From the NCBI GenBank assembly GCA_018242255.1, contig JAFECH010000356.1, positions 1 to 44,007 on the forward strand: 44,007 bases of DNA, in the 5' to 3' direction. Of the stretch, positions 7,792 through 16,294 are shown one piece after another. How positions within the stretch are numbered: position 1 is the first letter of the stretch; every line of letters begins with the position of its first letter. This DNA comes from Pseudomonadota bacterium (GTDB lineage Bacteria; Pseudomonadota; Alphaproteobacteria; Rhizobiales; Hyphomicrobiaceae). The position numbers and the translations under genes were made by a program. The notes beneath the pieces were generated by a model. It ran no database searches. It was not told the origin of the DNA and was given only the letters and a program-made list of their open reading frames with translations.

Positions 7792-10700
7792 ATGTCGCTG
7801 CCAAAATTTTCCCTAACTCACCCACATTCGGTGGCTGCGATCATCATTCTGATTTGCCTGCTCGGTTTCGGCGCGGTGTCGCGCATGCCGACCGATATTT
7901 TTCCCGAAATCAACATTCCGGTCGTTAGCGTCGTGTGGACGTATAGCGGAATGAGCGCGGAAGAAATGCAGGATCGCATTCTCATCAAGCATGAGCGGCA
8001 AATGGCGTCGCTCGTCGATGATATCGACCGCATCGAGGCCAACAGCTATGCCGGCGTCGGAGTCATCAAGGTCTATCTTCACGAGGGCGCCGACGTCAGT
8101 CGCGCTATCACACAGCTATCGAGCTGCGCGCAGACCGTTCTTAAAAGCATGCCGCGCAACATAACGCCGCCGCTCATCGTCCGTTACAGTGCGACGGACG
8201 TATCTGTGATCCAGCTTAGCCTTGCGAGTAAATACCTGCCTGACTCACGCTTGACCGATCTCGGGCAGCAGGTGCTCAGGCCCAATCTCGCGGTCGTGCA
8301 CGGCGCGCAGGTTCCCTATCCCTATGGCGGCAAAATCCGGGTCATCATGGTGGATCTCGATCCGAACGCGCTGCAGGCGCGCGGCCTGACGCCGGCCGAG
8401 GTTTCGGATGCTTTGGCGAAACAAAACATCATTGTGCCGTCTGGTGACGTGAAGGTCGGTCAGAACGACTATCCGGTCGCCATGAACAACACGCCCGACG
8501 CCATCGCGGCGATCGAGAATTTTCCGTTGAAGCAGATCGACGGCAAAACGATCTTCGTGCGGGATGTGGCGCACGTTCACGATGGGCATCAAGTGCAGAC
8601 CAATTCGGTCAGCCAGAACGGCGCTCCCGGTGCGCTGATGCTCGTGCGCAAGACCGGCGGAACATCGACGCTCGACGTTATTAATGGGGTGAAAGCGGCT
8701 TTGCCGGGGCTGCAGCGCATGATGCCGAAAGGCGTCACTATCAAGGCAATCTTCGATCAGTCCATTTTCGTCAAGGCGGCGCTCAATAGCGTTGTGATGG
8801 GCGGCCTGATGGCGGCCGGTTTGACGGCGCTGATGATCCTTCTGTTTCTCGGCAACTGGCGATTGACGATCATCATTTTGGCCTCAATTCCGCTGTCCAT
8901 CATCACTGCGTTGCTGATGCTGTACCTTGCCGGACAGACGCTCAACACCATGACGCTCGGAGGCTTCGCGCTGGCGGTCGGCATACTCGTCGACAACGCA
9001 ACGGTCGTGATCGAGAACATAGAGCGGCACGTAGGGTTGGGTGAGGAAATCGAGGAGGCGATCCTCAACGGAACGTCGGAAGTCGGTATTCCGACACTCC
9101 TATCAACGCTGTCGATCAGTGTTGTCTTCGTGCCGGTTTTCCTTTTGACCGGAACCGCCAAGTATTTGTTCTCCCCGCTGTCGCTATCAGTGATCCTGTC
9201 GCTGTTTGCGAGCCTGCTGCTGTCGTTCACCCTCGTGCCTGTACTCTTCATGTATTTGATGCGGTCGCAGGTCGGGAAGCATGGCGGAGGGCACGGCCAA
9301 GGGCACAAGCCGTCGCGCTTCAATCCGTTCAGCATGATCCATCGAGGCTTCGAAAACGGCTTCAGCGCGTTCCGCGAGATGTATCGCAACGCCGTATCGT
9401 GGTGCGTGAACCATCCCGTTCCAACGACAATGTTCTTTGCGGCGCTTCTTGGCGCTACCGTGTTGCCTTTGATGAATCTAGGAATGGATTTCTTTCCGCA
9501 GATCGATGCCGGGCAGATGCGGCTTCACGTCCGTGCGCCGCCGGGAACGCGTATCGAAGATACGCAGAGAGACTTCAGTGAAGTCGAGCAGGCGATACGC
9601 AAAATCGTGGGCAACGATCAGATTGACGTCATTCTCGACAACATCGGTCTGCCGTACAGCGGCATCAATATCGCCCTCAGCGATACGGCAACCGTCGGTC
9701 CGATGGATGGCGAAATTCTCGTCTCGCTGAAAGAAAAGCACACTTCGACACCAGCTCATGTTGCCGAACTCCGTCGCAAGTTGCCGAGAATGTTTCCGGA
9801 GCTTCAGTTCTTTTTCCAGCCGGCCGATATCGTCAATCAGGTTTTGAATTTCGGCCAGCCCGCGCCGATCGATGTTCGGATTTCCAGTCGTAACGCGGAG
9901 AAGGCGTATGCTCTGGCCTCCAAGATCGCGCACGATTTGAAATCCGTGCCGGGTATTGTCGACGCGCATGTCTTCCAGGTGCCGGATGCGCCGGCCATCA
10001 AAGTGGACGTCGATCGCACGAAGGCGAGGGATCTCGATCTCGATCAGCATGGCTTGGCGAACGACGTGCTCGTCACGCTAAATTCCAGCGCTCAGGTCTC
10101 CCCGAATTTCTGGCTCAATCCGCACAATAACGTGAGCTATCCGCTGGTCGTCCAGACGCCTACGTATCGCGTCAAATCAACGAATGATTTGTGGACGCTT
10201 CCGGTCACGGCGCCGAACGGCACGCATTCTCAACTTCTGATGAACGTCGCCAAGTTCGGACGGACGAAGGTGCCGATGGTGGTGTCGCAGTTGAATATCG
10301 CGCCGGTATTCGATGTTGACGCCGACGTTCAAGGCCGAGATCTCGCGTCGGCTGCCAATGCCATCGACAAGGTGCTCGCGAAAGACCGGCCGCCGGTGAC
10401 GAGCGGCATTAAAGTGAAGCTCAGCGGACAGATCGAAACGATGCGGCAAAGCTTTGCAGGCTTGTTCGGCGGTATGGGCTTGGCCGTCATTCTTGTGTTC
10501 CTATTGCTGGTCATCAACTTTCAAAGCTGGCTCGATCCAATCATCATACTTCTTGCCGTGCCGTTTGCTCTCGCCGGCATCGTCTGGATGCTCTTTCTGA
10601 CGGCAACGCATATCAGCGTTCCGGCGCTGATGGGCAGCTTGATGTGCATCGGATTGACGACTGCTAATGGCATTCTTGTTCTGACATTCGCCAATCAGCA

Positions 10701-10986
10701 GGTCGAACTGGGGATCGAGCCGATGCACGCCGCAATCGAAGCTGGCTATACGCGGCTTCGACCGGTTTTGATGACCGCTGGGGCGATGATCCTGGGCATG
10801 ATCCCGATGGCTCTGGGTGTGGGCGAAGGCGGCGAGCAGAATGCTCCGTTGGCCCGCGCCGTCATTGGCGGTCTTTTGCTGGCGACAGTCGCCACACTCA
10901 TTTTTGTTCCAACGATGTATCGGCTTTTGCGCCGTGACACTTCTCGAAAAACCGCAGACGGGAGGATGCCCCTTGCGCATGCTTAA
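7792..10986 (+). CDS. RND efflux pump, inner-membrane permease
   Basis: A 1064-residue RND-superfamily permease, the normal length for AcrB/MdtB-type pumps. It begins with the typical FSLTHPHSVAAIIILICLLG first membrane helix and PTDIFPEINIPVVSVVW, has two large periplasmic loops and two repeats of membrane helices (around 335-500 and 875-1045). The TM4 proton-relay motif reads VGILVDNATVVIENIER, that is Asp-Asn where AcrB has Asp-Asp. The pump uses proton motive force to export substrates through the adaptor and outer-membrane factor encoded next. Substrates cannot be predicted; the TM4 sequence fits neither classic heavy-metal (CzcA) nor AcrB types exactly. It is the first gene of a three-gene operon. 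Confidence 0.95.
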   Translation: MSLPKFSLTHPHSVAAIIILICLLGFGAVSRMPTDIFPEINIPVVSVVWTYSGMSAEEMQDRILIKHERQMASLVDDIDRIEANSYAGVGVIKVYLHEGADVSRAITQLSSCAQTVLKSMPRNITPPLIVRYSATDVSVIQLSLASKYLPDSRLTDLGQQVLRPNLAVVHGAQVPYPYGGKIRVIMVDLDPNALQARGLTPAEVSDALAKQNIIVPSGDVKVGQNDYPVAMNNTPDAIAAIENFPLKQIDGKTIFVRDVAHVHDGHQVQTNSVSQNGAPGALMLVRKTGGTSTLDVINGVKAALPGLQRMMPKGVTIKAIFDQSIFVKAALNSVVMGGLMAAGLTALMILLFLGNWRLTIIILASIPLSIITALLMLYLAGQTLNTMTLGGFALAVGILVDNATVVIENIERHVGLGEEIEEAILNGTSEVGIPTLLSTLSISVVFVPVFLLTGTAKYLFSPLSLSVILSLFASLLLSFTLVPVLFMYLMRSQVGKHGGGHGQGHKPSRFNPFSMIHRGFENGFSAFREMYRNAVSWCVNHPVPTTMFFAALLGATVLPLMNLGMDFFPQIDAGQMRLHVRAPPGTRIEDTQRDFSEVEQAIRKIVGNDQIDVILDNIGLPYSGINIALSDTATVGPMDGEILVSLKEKHTSTPAHVAELRRKLPRMFPELQFFFQPADIVNQVLNFGQPAPIDVRISSRNAEKAYALASKIAHDLKSVPGIVDAHVFQVPDAPAIKVDVDRTKARDLDLDQHGLANDVLVTLNSSAQVSPNFWLNPHNNVSYPLVVQTPTYRVKSTNDLWTLPVTAPNGTHSQLLMNVAKFGRTKVPMVVSQLNIAPVFDVDADVQGRDLASAANAIDKVLAKDRPPVTSGIKVKLSGQIETMRQSFAGLFGGMGLAVILVFLLLVINFQSWLDPIIILLAVPFALAGIVWMLFLTATHISVPALMGSLMCIGLTTANGILVLTFANQQVELGIEPMHAAIEAGYTRLRPVLMTAGAMILGMIPMALGVGEGGEQNAPLARAVIGGLLLATVATLIFVPTMYRLLRRDTSRKTADGRMPLAHA

Positions 10987-12289
10987 AAAGAGCGAGACTG
11001 ATCTGAAGGCCTTCCAAACGGAGCCTTGCGAAGCTGATCCGCTTGCGCCTTCAGACTTTCCGGCGAGCGAGGCGCTCGGCGACATCGCGAAAGAAAAATA
11101 TTCGAAATCGACAGGGCGTTGGATGACGACGATCGCGATCGTCGTCGGACTAGGCCTGACCGCCGGCTTTGTCGAGGTCAGCAGGATCAAGGCCCAGGCA
11201 GCTGAGAACCTTACGCGAGAAACGCAAAGAAGCGTGGCTATGCTTCCTCTGGTCGACGTGGCTGTTGCCCAGTCGGGGCCCGCATACAAATCTCTCGTAC
11301 TACCAGGGGACACAGCCTCCTGGTATCGGACAACTCTGTACTCGCGCGTGAATGGCTACCTGGCGGACTGGAAAGTCGATATCGGGGACAAGGTGAAGAA
11401 AGGGCATTTGCTGGCCACAATCGACACGCCGGATTTGGATTCGCAGTTGGTTGCCGCGCGAGCCGAACTGGAGGCGGCTAAAGCGGAAGCTAAAGTCCGG
11501 CAGGCAGATGCCGACTTCGCGAAAAGTAGTTACGATCGTTGGCGTGATTCGCCAAAGGGCGTCGTTTCCGATCAGGAACGAGAAGAAAAGAAGGCCGCCA
11601 ATGACAGCAGTCTCGCGAAGCTCAATGCCGCGATTGCGCAGGTGGCGGTCGATCAGGCCAAGGTTGATGGGTTGATGACGCTCACACAGTATAAAAATGT
11701 GACGGCGCCGTTTGACGGCATCATCACAGATCGCCGCGTCGATCCCGGCGATCTTGTGACAGCGGGCAGTTCAGCCAATACGTCACCGCTTTTCGTCATC
11801 CAGCAGACCGATCGGATCCGGATCTTTTCACGTGTTCCGCAGGGGGTAGCTGAGCGGCTTGCGCTTGGCTCCGCGGTGAAGGTGATGACGGCGGACGGCT
11901 CGGGTCGGTTCTACGAAGGCAAGATTGTGCGAACGACAGGATCGGTTGATCCGCATGCGCGCACGATGCTGGTGGAGGTCGTTCTGCCAAACAAGGATTA
12001 TGTGCTTTCGCCGGGCATGTATGTCCAGGCCGAATTCCAGGTCGCGCAGTCGAAGAGCGTCGTCGTGCCGGCTGCTGCGATATTATTCCGGGGCAAGGGT
12101 CCGCAGGTCGCAGTGGTCAAGGACGGACGGGTTGCGTTTAAAAATGTTTCCATCGCTACCGACGACGGCGACAGCGTCGAACTGGCATCAGGCATCAAGG
12201 TCGGAGATCACGTGGCACTCAACATCAACAATCAGATTTCCGACGGAGACAAGGTCGAGGTCAACAATTCGGGGAAGGCCCAAAGCTGA
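10979..12289 (+). CDS. RND efflux periplasmic adaptor (membrane-fusion protein)
   Basis: A 436-residue HlyD/AcrA-type adaptor. The ATG at 10979 overlaps the pump gene by 8 bases; a TTG two codons earlier sits at a better distance from GGAGG and could be the true start. An N-terminal membrane anchor (WMTTIAIVVGLGLTAGF, about residues 41-57) is followed by a lipoyl half (YSRVNGYLADWKVDIGDKVKKG), an alpha-helical hairpin rich in Ala/Lys/Glu (about 155-230), the second lipoyl half (VTAPFDGIITDRRVDPGDLV) and beta-barrel domains. It links the permease to the outer-membrane channel. Its stop codon overlaps the start of the next gene (TGATG), so translation is coupled. Confidence 0.95.
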   Translation: MLKKSETDLKAFQTEPCEADPLAPSDFPASEALGDIAKEKYSKSTGRWMTTIAIVVGLGLTAGFVEVSRIKAQAAENLTRETQRSVAMLPLVDVAVAQSGPAYKSLVLPGDTASWYRTTLYSRVNGYLADWKVDIGDKVKKGHLLATIDTPDLDSQLVAARAELEAAKAEAKVRQADADFAKSSYDRWRDSPKGVVSDQEREEKKAANDSSLAKLNAAIAQVAVDQAKVDGLMTLTQYKNVTAPFDGIITDRRVDPGDLVTAGSSANTSPLFVIQQTDRIRIFSRVPQGVAERLALGSAVKVMTADGSGRFYEGKIVRTTGSVDPHARTMLVEVVLPNKDYVLSPGMYVQAEFQVAQSKSVVVPAAAILFRGKGPQVAVVKDGRVAFKNVSIATDDGDSVELASGIKVGDHVALNINNQISDGDKVEVNNSGKAQS

Positions 12290-13824
12290 TGGTAAGACGG
12301 GGGGGGCTGAAATTTCTCCTGCCGATCCTAGCCGGGGGGCTTACGGGTTGTGCAGTCGGGCCGGATTATCTGATACCGCATATAGGTGCGCCGGGGATGT
12401 TTACGACCGGAAGCCTGGGCGGAAGCTCGAGCGCTTCTGTGGCGGTGGCGCAATCGGATTCACCTGCGATTGTCAGATGGTGGTCGCTTCTTCGGGATCC
12501 GCAGCTTGAAACGCTCATTCAGCAGGCGGTCGTTGCAAACCCGGACATCGAAATCGCTGCCAATCACATCCGAGCGGCACGCGCCAACGAAGTCGCAGTT
12601 CGCGGACTGGCACTGCCGATGGTTGAAGCGAATGCTGCGGCTGGCCGGGGCTCCGGCACAAATTCGACGAAGGGGCGAGTCGCCGGCCCGCTGAATGCTG
12701 GGACGAGCACCAACGGCCTCGAAGAGATCACCCACGTCGCAGGCTTCGATGCAGCGTGGGAGCTGGATCTCTTCGGAAAGAACAGGCGCGCATACGAGGC
12801 GGCACAATATTCGACCGATGTTGCTATCGACCAGCGCCGTGCGGTGCTGGTCTCGGTCGTTGCCGAAGTTGCGAGGGCCTATGTCGAGACGCGCGGCATT
12901 CAAGCTAAGATCAAGGTTTCTAGAGAGAACGTTGCGCGTGCGCAGAAGATCTACGATCTGATGAAGACGCGCTTCGATCGTGGACTGACGAACGAACTCG
13001 ACGTCAAGCTCGCGTCGCGTCAACTCGCGATACTCAAGGCGGAACTGGCGCCGCTCGGGAGCGAAGAATATGCCGGATGTTCGCGGATCGCTGTGCTGCT
13101 CGGCACCTATTCCGGCGGCGTTTGCCAGCAACTCAGTTCCTACCGACAAATTCCGATCACGCCGAGCCGTTTGAAAACGGGATTGCCGGCAAGCGTGATC
13201 CGGCGTCGGCCGGACGTCCGCGCGGCGGAGCGTCAGCTTGCTGTTGAGACGGCGAGGATTGGTGTTGCGGTTGCGGATCTTTTCCCGCGCGTCGAGATTA
13301 CTGCGGGCGGCGGATTGCAGGGGCAGGGTATCGGTGTCGTACCTGTGGTCACCAAGAGCATCTATTCCGTGGGGCCTTCGGTCTATTGGCCGCTGCTGGA
13401 TTTCGGGGCACTGGATTCGCTCGTCCACATTCAGCAACTGCAGGCGGACTCACAGTTCCTCACGTATAAGCGCATCGTTATTTCGAGCGTAGAAGAAGCG
13501 AATGTTGCGCTATCGCGCTATCGCGCGGCGATGGCCACTCTCAAATCGCTGGGCATCGCGGCCAAGGAGAGCAAGGGGGCGGTCGATCTTGCGACAGAGC
13601 GCTACGATCGTGGCGTGACGGATTCACTCAACGTACTGGATGCCGAGCGGCAGGATGATGAGCTTCAGCTCCAGTACGTCCAGGCAAAGGCCGATGCGGC
13701 CACGGCGTTCATTGCGCTCTACAAAGCTCTGGGCGGTGGCTGGGAAATGTTCGAGCAGGATCTTCCTGCGCCGCGCGCAAGGCCAGCAGTTCTTGCCGCG
13801 TTCGATCACTTGCACGATCACTAA
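12289..13824 (+). CDS. RND efflux outer-membrane lipoprotein (NodT/OprM family)
   Basis: A 511-residue TolC-like outer-membrane factor. The N-terminus carries a lipobox (LAGGLTGCAVGPDY, lipidated Cys at about 21), followed by the family marker WWSLLRDPQLETLIQQAV and two outer-membrane-efflux repeats with long helices (for example DVRAAERQLAVETARIGVA in the second). It completes the tripartite pump as the exit duct. The start overlaps the adaptor stop by one base. The C-terminal tail after the second repeat is short, without an extra domain. Confidence 0.95.
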   Translation: MVRRGGLKFLLPILAGGLTGCAVGPDYLIPHIGAPGMFTTGSLGGSSSASVAVAQSDSPAIVRWWSLLRDPQLETLIQQAVVANPDIEIAANHIRAARANEVAVRGLALPMVEANAAAGRGSGTNSTKGRVAGPLNAGTSTNGLEEITHVAGFDAAWELDLFGKNRRAYEAAQYSTDVAIDQRRAVLVSVVAEVARAYVETRGIQAKIKVSRENVARAQKIYDLMKTRFDRGLTNELDVKLASRQLAILKAELAPLGSEEYAGCSRIAVLLGTYSGGVCQQLSSYRQIPITPSRLKTGLPASVIRRRPDVRAAERQLAVETARIGVAVADLFPRVEITAGGGLQGQGIGVVPVVTKSIYSVGPSVYWPLLDFGALDSLVHIQQLQADSQFLTYKRIVISSVEEANVALSRYRAAMATLKSLGIAAKESKGAVDLATERYDRGVTDSLNVLDAERQDDELQLQYVQAKADAATAFIALYKALGGGWEMFEQDLPAPRARPAVLAAFDHLHDH

Positions 13825-13843
13825 AAGATGGCGTGATCAGGTC

Positions 13844-13868
13844 CTGCAGGCGATGGATGCGCCTGCAG
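13844..13868. terminator. Hairpin between convergent genes, possible terminator
   Basis: A 9-pair perfect stem CTGCAGGCG/CGCCTGCAG with a 7-base loop lies 20 bases after the efflux operon stop and 20 bases before the stop of the convergent TPR gene. It lacks an adjacent T-run, so intrinsic termination is uncertain. Confidence 0.5.
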
Positions 13869-13888
13869 AAGGATTGCAAGCAGGACTT

Positions 13889-14680
13889 TTATTTAGTTGT
13901 TGTCGCGATTGATTGGCGAAGCGTCTCGTGGGACGGCTTTTCGCGCAGTTTCGCGAGTGCGAGCTTATTGGCGATCGCGGCATTGTTCATCGGATCGACG
14001 GCGAGGACACGATCAAAGTCGGCCTCAGCATTTTTGAAGTCGCCGTCCGCGGCACGCGTGTTTCCGCGCGCGATGTAGGCATTCAAGAAGTTTCCGTTGA
14101 GCGCAATGGCATAATCGTAATCATGGATGGCATCTTTCACGCGACCGAGTGCGCGGAGCGAATTTCCACGGTTGAAGTAAAGCGTCGGCTCGTTTGGTGA
14201 TAGCTCGATGGCGCGATCGTAGCTTGCGAGTGCGTCCTGCAGCCGTCCCTGGGCTTTGTACACATTACCAAGGTTGTTATACGCCCGCGTGCTCAGTGGA
14301 TCGATGTCGATAGCCTTTCGGTTATCGGCAATGGCATGTGTGTAGTCGCGCTCCGAGACGAAGACGATGGCACGCGCTTCTTATGCACCGACATCCCGCG
14401 AATTCAGCGCCACAGCATGATCAAAATCGGCAATGGCATTCGGAAAGTTCTTCGTTGCAAAATATGCGAGGCCGCGATTGACGTAGGCGATCTCGACTTT
14501 CTGAGAGTCCGATGCGCCTTCTGCGATGACTGCAGTGCATGCGAATATGTGCAGTGCAGGCGTCGGAGCATCAGCGCATTGGTCGGTGCCCGCAGCGAAT
14601 GCAGACGGCGCCGTCACCCATAGCGATGAGGCGGCTATCGCGACGGCGAACATGCTTATCGTTGTACGCGAGAAGATCAT
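13889..14680 (-). pseudogene. Secreted TPR-repeat protein interrupted by an in-frame stop
   Basis: One reading frame encodes a signal peptide (MIFSRTTISMFAVAIAASS, cleaved near AFAAG) and a row of tetratricopeptide repeats, but a TAA codon at 14383-14381 cuts it after SRDVGA. Past the stop the same frame goes on without any shift into a normal repeat (EARAIVFVSERDYTHAIADN, then IDIDPLSTRAYNNLG) and three further repeats to the stop at 13889. A single base change of Tyr (TAT or TAC) to TAA would explain it, since a Tyr is expected at this place of the TPR helix. Product if repaired: about 263 residues, periplasmic, protein-protein scaffold. The downstream piece has in-frame starts, so re-initiation is possible. 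A sequencing error is the main alternative. Confidence 0.8.
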
Positions 14681-14917
14681 GGCGTTCGGTCTCCGACGTG
14701 TTGGCAATCGGGACAGCGCAGCGGCGATACGAGATGCCGCTATTGTTTCTCGAACGCCCCGAAAAAATCCCCACGAACGGTCTCCTGCCGGCCTGCATCC
14801 GGCTTTCCTAGATCCGTATGAATACGGACCAGCCATCACCGATGTGATTTCCCCGACGCGACGGTTGCGATACTTTAGCGATATAGCTTACCGGATATAT
14901 TCATTCGGGGGACGGCA

Positions 14918-15883
14918 ATGGGGACAGCTAAAGCGCTTGGAATGACGATCGTTTTTTTGGGCGCCGGCGTCATTCCGGCCGCTGCGGGCGATTTGCTGCA
15001 AACATCGACGAATGTCAGCTCATTTCTTCACGATTTGAAAATGCCTGCGCCTAGCTATCTCGGTGCGACGTCGTCTGATGAGAACGCGGGGGACACTATC
15101 CATGACTTCTTTCAACATTGGCAAGAGATCGCGCACGCCGCAAAAGCTTCGCAACCGGATTGGATGACGCCACTCGCTACCGTGACGCCGCGGTTGGAAC
15201 AGGAGTTTCGATCGGATCAGTTTTTTGAGCAGATGGGTAATGGCACTCGTCAGAACGCCTACGACGGCGGTAAGGGGTTCGAGTTCATTCCGACGATGAC
15301 CAATGAAGTGTTGATCAACTTGCCGCCGTACGAAGAGCGTACGCACGCGAAGCAGGCGTCCGGTTGGGGAGATTGGCCGGCTGTCACTATCAAGCAGCGG
15401 CTGATCAGCGCCAACAAGGAAAATGGCGATTACATCGTGTCGGCGTTTTTCGGTGTGCAGGCTCCGACAGGCGACGATCCCTTTACCAACGATGCCTGGG
15501 TTGTGACGCCGACACTAGCGGCGGGCAAAGGTTGGGGCGATTTTGATATTCAGGCGACTGTCAGCGTTCCCATTCCATTAGAACGCGAACGCGAGATCGG
15601 CACCTCGGTCGTTACGAACGTCGCATTTCAATATCATCTTGCGAAATATTTCTGGCCCGAGTTTGAGGTCAATTACACGCATTGGGCCGATGGCGAACGG
15701 AGCGGCAAGGACCAGGTCTTTTTGACGCCTGGTCTCATCCTCGGCCGTTTCAAGCTTTGTGACGAGAGCAATCTGATCATCGGCGCGGGCTATCAGTTCG
15801 CAGTCTCGCCGAAAACGACATCGCCGATTCTCACGCCGACTTACGACAGCAACTGGATCGTCACGACACGGCTTTCGTTCTAA
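14918..15883 (+). CDS. Putative outer-membrane beta-barrel protein
   Basis: A 321-residue protein with a signal peptide (MGTAKALGMTIVFLGAGVIPAAAG) preceded by a GGGGGA ribosome site. The mature part shows alternating strand patterns (YIVSAFFGVQAPTG, NVAFQYHLAKYFWPEFEVNY, LIIGAGYQFAVS) and ends in TTRLSF, an aromatic C-terminus typical of BAM-assembled barrels. It resembles the meta-pathway phenol-degradation transporter-like outer-membrane family, but I am not sure of the assignment. It is monocistronic with a strong terminator. The role could be small-molecule passage across the outer membrane. Confidence 0.65.
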   Translation: MGTAKALGMTIVFLGAGVIPAAAGDLLQTSTNVSSFLHDLKMPAPSYLGATSSDENAGDTIHDFFQHWQEIAHAAKASQPDWMTPLATVTPRLEQEFRSDQFFEQMGNGTRQNAYDGGKGFEFIPTMTNEVLINLPPYEERTHAKQASGWGDWPAVTIKQRLISANKENGDYIVSAFFGVQAPTGDDPFTNDAWVVTPTLAAGKGWGDFDIQATVSVPIPLEREREIGTSVVTNVAFQYHLAKYFWPEFEVNYTHWADGERSGKDQVFLTPGLILGRFKLCDESNLIIGAGYQFAVSPKTTSPILTPTYDSNWIVTTRLSF

Positions 15884-15969
15884 CGACGTAGAACTACGGA
15901 GGGGCTTGCCGGGCATTTAATTCGATCGCAGTTTGCTCAATAGTCTCGGAGTTACAGACCTTAACTTTC

Positions 15970-16005
15970 GGCCCCGGCTTTTACCCGAAGCTCGGGGCCA
16001 TTTTT
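15970..16005 (+). terminator. Rho-independent terminator after the barrel gene
   Basis: GGCCCCG pairs with CGGGGCC, continued by an inner GCTT/AAGC pairing with one bulged base, and is followed by ATTTTT. It lies about 90 bases after the stop at 15883. Confidence 0.9.
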
Positions 16006-16294
16006 AAATCATCGTCGGTTTTGGATCCGAAGTCGCTTGGACTGCGATGCGACAGCTCCTCTAGCTGTGGGTGACCTTGCCCTTCCGCTCCTCAAACGCC
16101 CTGCGGCGGCGCGAGCAAGTTTCGCTTTAAATGGGAAGACGTCGCTGGCAGTCACGGTTGTAGAGGGCTGCCCACCGTTCGATGTCAGCTGTCAGCGCCG
16201 GCTCATCATTCGGCGTCTAGAGTTGCCGCCCCTAGCTTGATCGTGGCCGCCGCTATTCAATAATCGACGGACATAAGGAAGATCACACTGACGC

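Noticed and set aside
8757-9389. Long open frames on the minus strand inside the RND pump gene, and similar ones at 10501-11313 and 12460-13437
   Set aside because: They are antisense to clearly recognised RND, adaptor and outer-membrane genes, lack family motifs and ribosome sites, and follow from GC-rich codon use.
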